Positions 31,114 through 34,357 of a stretch of DNA of 34,357 nucleotides are shown in pieces. A model generated the notes under the pieces. That model ran no database searches. It saw only the letters and a program-made list of their open reading frames with translations, and was not told where the DNA came from. Each line of letters opens with the position of its first letter. Position 1 is the stretch's first letter. Origin of the DNA: an uncultured Collinsella sp. (lineage in GTDB: Bacteria; Actinomycetota; Coriobacteriia; Coriobacteriales; Coriobacteriaceae); assembly GCA_959602875.1 (NCBI GenBank), contig CAUGVQ010000010.1:1-34357 (forward strand), written 5' to 3'. The translations under genes were made by a program, and so were the position numbers.

Positions 31114-31166
31114 CGAGCATACATCATTTTTATGCGGCAGCTTGTCCGCAACGCACGTTTCTACAG

Positions 31167-31703
31167 CTATTCGCGCCGCTTCTTTTTGGGCTTCTCAAAG
31201 GGCTCGCGATCATAGGTGATGCTGTACGCCTTCTCCAACACATTCACGAGCTCTCGCGCGCTATCATCGCCAAGCGACGCAAGCTGCTCCGCCACAGCGT
31301 TAACGCTATTGTCGCCTTGCCGCTTGGCGTGCTCCACACCGGCGGGCGTGGCCGAGACGAGCACCTTGCGGCGGTCGTTCTCATCGTTCTTTCGCTCTAC
31401 GTACCCCTTGTACACGAGCGAGTCCAGTATGCGCGTCATGCGTGGGCGGGTATAGCCGAGGGTATCAGCAAGCACCGATGGATTCATAGCGGTACCTTTG
31501 TCGCAAAGATACTGCAGAACAGGCGCCTCCCCTACTGCAAGGGAACGAGCCGTGCCAAGAGATCCCTTGGCAAGTCCCTGGGAATATACAATCAGTTTTC
31601 TCGCTGCAGCCTCATAATCCATGGCGCCCGACATCACTTCAAATCCCACACCTTCCCGCACAGGGGAAGGATAATAGCTAACATCATTAACTGTTGCTAT
31701 CAT
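31167..31703 (-). CDS. MarR-family transcriptional regulator
   Basis: A 178-residue regulator. The winged helix-turn-helix spans about residues 55-125: GEAPVLQYLCDKGTAMNPSVLADTLGYTRPRMTRILDSLVYKGYVERKNDENDRRKVLVSATPAG, in which the DxRRK wing is typical of MarR. The N-terminus is about 25 residues longer than usual, and the C-terminus ends in a Lys/Arg-rich tail (KPKKKRRE). ATG 31703 has GAGGTGA before it. It lies 59 bp downstream of the HAD gene and 362 bp upstream of the PTS operon, all on the same strand, so it is a candidate regulator of that operon. Confidence 0.88.
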   Translation of the reverse strand: MIATVNDVSYYPSPVREGVGFEVMSGAMDYEAAARKLIVYSQGLAKGSLGTARSLAVGEAPVLQYLCDKGTAMNPSVLADTLGYTRPRMTRILDSLVYKGYVERKNDENDRRKVLVSATPAGVEHAKRQGDNSVNAVAEQLASLGDDSARELVNVLEKAYSITYDREPFEKPKKKRRE

Positions 31704-31762
31704 ACCAAACTCACCTCATCAACCAACCAAATAATGTGATTCTCGGTAAGCGAATGTTTTGG

Positions 31763-32599
31763 CTACGCGAGCCGCGCAGACTCGACCACAAGCCCCTCTG
31801 CGATGAGCGCTTGGGCAATCCCGTCGTGATCGTTGTCCGACGTCTGACGCGGAAATACAGCTCGAAGTTCTTCTGGCGCATTAGCCATAAGGTAGCCCTT
31901 ACCTACCGCCTTTAGCATGGGCATATCGTTGTAGCTGTCGCCAAACGCGAGTGCGTCCGCTGGATCCGCACCCCACAGCTCGCAAAGAGTCCGCACCGCA
32001 TTCGCCTTGTTAGTACCCTGCGGCATTACCTCAATAAGAATGTCCGAAGAGCGCATGATGGTAAGGGCGGAAAAGCGCTTGCGAAGCGCATCTTCAACTG
32101 CAACCGTCTGCTCCGGATTGCAGATGAGCAAAAACTTCTGCACCTCATCATAGGCAATGGACGCAACATCACCCTCACGGGCCTCCGCCATCACGATGCG
32201 CTCCTCATTCTGGAGCCGAGCATCGTCTTTGCGCGGTGAGACCCAATCTTCAAAGGCGTATGCGCTCCAAGTAAGGTCAAAGCCCTCTTCCTCTATATAG
32301 TCGACCACATCCTGCGCTGTCTTTTTGCTAAACCCGTGATGGTAGATAACAGAGCGGTCGCGGTCCAAAATGACGCCGCCGCTGTACGTGACCACCGGGC
32401 ATACTATTCCGTTCTCTTCAAGCATGGGATAGGTGCCCGTGATACCGCGCGCCGTGACAACAACAAACGGAATCCCCCGCTCCTGTATGGCAGAAATTGC
32501 CGCCTTGGTGCGCGGTGTTATATGGTGAGCCGAGTTGAGCAGCGTTCCGTCGATGTCGCTGAAGATGATGGTCTGCCCCGTGCGTTTCTCTGCCGCCAT
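31763..32599 (-). CDS. Cof-type HAD-IIB family phosphatase
   Basis: A 278-residue haloacid-dehalogenase hydrolase. Motif I is FSDIDGTLLNS (both Asp present), motif II the Thr in VVTARG, a Lys lies in QGTNKANAVR and motif III is FGDSYNDMPML. A type IIB cap domain occupies about residues 85-190. Such enzymes dephosphorylate sugar phosphates, FMN or PLP; the nearby PTS suggests a sugar phosphate, which is inference. AAAGGGG precedes the ATG. It is divergent from the GntR gene, with a clear palindrome in the shared promoter region. Confidence 0.92.
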   Translation of the reverse strand: MAAEKRTGQTIIFSDIDGTLLNSAHHITPRTKAAISAIQERGIPFVVVTARGITGTYPMLEENGIVCPVVTYSGGVILDRDRSVIYHHGFSKKTAQDVVDYIEEEGFDLTWSAYAFEDWVSPRKDDARLQNEERIVMAEAREGDVASIAYDEVQKFLLICNPEQTVAVEDALRKRFSALTIMRSSDILIEVMPQGTNKANAVRTLCELWGADPADALAFGDSYNDMPMLKAVGKGYLMANAPEELRAVFPRQTSDNDHDGIAQALIAEGLVVESARLA

Positions 32600-32654
32600 A
32601 ACACCGCCCCTTTGCCCTCTGTTCCTCTATAGTAGAGAAAACAAATATCATGTT

Positions 32655-32674
32655 TGTACGGTATGTACCGTACA
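32655..32674. promoter_or_regulatory. Perfect 9+9 palindrome, probable GntR operator
   Basis: TGTACGGTATGTACCGTACA is a perfect inverted repeat of 9-bp arms around TG. It is flanked by TATCA (32646-32650) and TGATA (32677-32681). It lies 73 bp before the GntR start and 55 bp before the HAD start, in the only shared promoter region. GntR-family sites are typically palindromes with GT...AC cores, which fits. A further small palindrome CTCTATAGTAGAG (32625-32637) lies nearer the HAD gene. Confidence 0.7.
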
Positions 32675-32747
32675 TTTGATACTATAGCAAAAGTCCCGCC
32701 GTTTTGCACACAACGGCGCCGACAGCGCACATGCAACGGGAGGCCTA

Positions 32748-33509
32748 ATGGAGCTTTTCTCTCTCATTACCGACGAGCCGCTTGACCTGGCCTCGGCAAC
32801 CCCACTCTATCAGCAGCTCGAAGATCGCATTGTACGTCTCATTGCTACCGGCGCCCTCGGAACGGAAACCCCGCTACCCGCCGAGACCGAGCTCGCAGAG
32901 AAGCTGCATCTCTCCCGTGCCACCGTGCGCCGTTGCTTTGCCGACCTCGTCGAACAGGGCCGTGTGGTGCGGCGGCGCGGCCGCGGCACCTTTGTGGCGC
33001 CGCCGTCTGCGGCTCATGGCGGACCCTCGCTCAACTTCTCGCAGCGCATGATCGCCGCTGGACTACGCCCCTCCTCCCGCACGCTCTCCTTCAACCGTGA
33101 GCAGGCTGAGATGGACATCGCCCGCAAGCTTGGCGTCGATGTCGGTGAGCCGCTATTCCATGTAGAACGTCTGCGTCTCGCAGACGGACGTCCCATGACA
33201 CTCGACAACGTGAGGGTGCTCGAAGCGGTCTGTCCCCATCTCGCCGAGGCCGACCTCGCCCATCAATCGCTCTATGCACTCATCGCTCAGAGCACAGGCA
33301 CCATGCCCGCACGAGCAGAAGAGCATTTCGAGGCCGTAGGGCTCTCCAAACAACAGGCCGTGCTCTTTGATCTTGCGGTTGGGACCCCCGCCTTTCGCAT
33401 CACACGCGTTACCTACGATGTAAACGAGCGTCCTTTTGAGGTTACCGTCACCCTCGCACCCGGAGATCGCAACAGCTACGAGCTCTCTTCCCCGGGCGGC
33501 CTCGCATAG
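32748..33509 (+). CDS. GntR/HutC-family transcriptional regulator with UTRA domain
   Basis: A 253-residue regulator. The N-terminal winged helix (about 18-85) has PLYQQLEDRIVRLIATGAL, ETELAEKLHLSRATVRRCFADLVEQG and RRRGRGTFVAPP, the GntR signature. The C-terminal UTRA ligand-binding domain (about 95-245) includes LGVDVGEPLFHVERLRLADGRPMTLDNV and FRITRVTYDVNERPFEVTVT. UTRA ligands are often sugar phosphates or histidine-pathway acids. GGGAGG lies before the ATG. It probably represses itself and the divergent HAD gene, and perhaps the PTS operon. Confidence 0.94.
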   Translation: MELFSLITDEPLDLASATPLYQQLEDRIVRLIATGALGTETPLPAETELAEKLHLSRATVRRCFADLVEQGRVVRRRGRGTFVAPPSAAHGGPSLNFSQRMIAAGLRPSSRTLSFNREQAEMDIARKLGVDVGEPLFHVERLRLADGRPMTLDNVRVLEAVCPHLAEADLAHQSLYALIAQSTGTMPARAEEHFEAVGLSKQQAVLFDLAVGTPAFRITRVTYDVNERPFEVTVTLAPGDRNSYELSSPGGLA

Positions 33510-33569
33510 CCGCCAGCCCCGTAAGCTTCGAGTCTGGCCTGGTTTGTGTCATTGGCTCCGCACAGCAAA

Positions 33570-33649
33570 GGGCCGGGTGCAATCCCAAAGGGTGTTTCCC
33601 GCAGCCGCAGAGCGGCGAGGACCACACCCGAAGGGATTGCACCCGGCCC
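33570..33649. repeat. 80-bp intergenic hairpin repeat, copy 2
   Basis: The outer arms GGGCCGGGTGCAATCCC (33570-33586) and GGGATTGCACCCGGCCC (33633-33649) pair perfectly over 17 bp. The inner pairs GGGTGT/ACACCC and CCGC/GCGG are as in copy 1. It differs from copy 1 at only about five positions, two of which make its outer stem perfect. It lies between the convergent GntR and P-ATPase genes, where it would act as a terminator for both. Nothing else is seen in the 164-bp gap. Confidence 0.88.
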
Positions 33650-33673
33650 AACTAGGCAGATGCGTACGTGCGC

Positions 33674-34357
33674 TTACGCGTCCTTCTCCACCGCGCGCAT
33701 GATGGCCTTGTAGACCTCCATGAGTGGGATGATGAGGAACGCGAGGCCAAGCGCAGAGGCAAGCGCCACCGGCGGCAGCTCCATGAAGCCAAACATCTCG
33801 GCCAGGAACGGCACCTCAACCACAACGACCGTCAGGATGAGCGCGAGCACCGCGGCGCCCCAGAGCCACATGTTCTGCTTCTTCATGCTGAAGAGCGACT
33901 GACGGCGGCTGCGCATGTTGAAGCAGTGGAAGATCTCGACCATGGAGAGCGTAATGAACGCCATGGTCACGCCCTCCTCGTCGGCCGTTCCGGCGATCAT
34001 GTCGGCGATGTTGATGTAGCCCATGTCAAAGTACACGCCCACAAAGAAGCTGGCAAGCACGAGCGCGGTGATGATCACACCCTGGACCACGATGTCGAGG
34101 CCCATGCCGCCGGCAAAGACGCCGTCCTTGGCGTTACGCGGCTTGCGCTTCATGATGTCGCCCTCGGCACCTTCCATACCAAGCGCGAGCGCCGGGAAGC
34201 AGTCGGTCACGAGGTTGATCCAGAGCAGCTGCACGGGTTGGAAGATGGTAAAGCCCACGAGCGTCGCCACAAAAACCGAGAGCACCTCGGCGATGTTGGC
34301 GGAAAGCAGGAACTGGATGACCTTACGGATGTTGTCGTAGATGCGACGACCCTCTTC
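33674..34357 (-). CDS. C-terminal part of a calcium-type P-type ATPase (5' end outside window)
   Basis: A 227-residue C-terminal fragment; the frame is open to the window edge. It begins in the hinge after the P-domain (EEGRRIYDNIRKVIQFLLS), continues with LLWINLVTDCFPALALGME, the M6 segment whose Asn and Asp are calcium ligands in SERCA-type pumps, and ends with the four last membrane helices. MVEIFHCFNMRS is also typical of this group. It would pump Ca2+ (or Mn2+) out of the cell at the cost of ATP. In most of the family the Asp of the VTD motif is followed by Gly-Leu; here it is Cys-Phe. It converges with the GntR gene. Confidence 0.93.
   Translation of the reverse strand, partial: EEGRRIYDNIRKVIQFLLSANIAEVLSVFVATLVGFTIFQPVQLLWINLVTDCFPALALGMEGAEGDIMKRKPRNAKDGVFAGGMGLDIVVQGVIITALVLASFFVGVYFDMGYINIADMIAGTADEEGVTMAFITLSMVEIFHCFNMRSRRQSLFSMKKQNMWLWGAAVLALILTVVVVEVPFLAEMFGFMELPPVALASALGLAFLIIPLMEVYKAIMRAVEKDA

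Overview
The window is a G+C-rich, gene-dense chromosomal segment whose gene content points to the actinobacterial class Coriobacteriia. A relative of Collinsella is my best guess, but that is inference from protein style and gene order, not from a marker gene. Most genes are on the minus strand in tight, often overlapping operons. Ribosome binding sites are purine-rich (GGAGG-like) and were used to trim several over-long reading frames.

Layout. Positions 1-5700 hold a partial membrane protein behind an OmpR-type response regulator, a KefB/YbaL-like cation:proton antiporter, a patatin-like phospholipase and a divergent MscS-type channel. Positions 5780-8100 (plus strand) hold a MIF-like tautomerase, an acyl-ACP thioesterase and a Gfo/Idh/MocA oxidoreductase. 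Positions 8149-14927 (minus strand) form a long housekeeping run, in transcription order: a GH5-like protein with altered catalytic motifs, rsmI, metG, rsmA(ksgA), tatD, a broken PHP-domain gene and a pentapeptide-repeat protein. A tRNA-Phe(GAA) with promoter and strong terminator lies at 15046-15222.

Next comes a small, less G+C-rich cargo unit at 15265-16370: an Abi_2 (AbiD/AbiF-type) HEPN protein preceded by its own good promoter and by two tandem hairpins, both capped with UACG tetraloops. This is the best candidate in the window for an unusual system, a HEPN nuclease with an adjacent structured RNA. It sits between the tRNA and the end of a complete-looking Tad/Flp pilus operon (25906 down to 16343): cpaB, tadZ, tadA, tadB, tadC, flp, an unknown membrane-anchored protein, a second small pilin-like protein, tadE-like, a large tadG-like, a second tadE-like and a DUF192 protein. 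No prepilin peptidase (TadV) gene is visible, so processing must depend on a gene elsewhere.

Positions 26157-34357 contain rsgA, a mannose-family PTS operon (IIA, IIB, IIC, IID plus a small membrane protein), a MarR regulator, a Cof-type HAD phosphatase, a divergent GntR/HutC regulator and the C-terminal part of a calcium-type P-ATPase. Regulatory DNA is rich here. Four AACGGTAG repeats spaced by whole helical turns lie upstream of the PTS operon, a perfect 20-bp interrupted palindrome lies between the HAD and GntR genes, and two near-identical 80-bp hairpin repeats sit downstream of minus-strand genes. The PTS imports and phosphorylates a hexose-type sugar, and the nearby HAD phosphatase and regulators probably belong to the same nutritional response.
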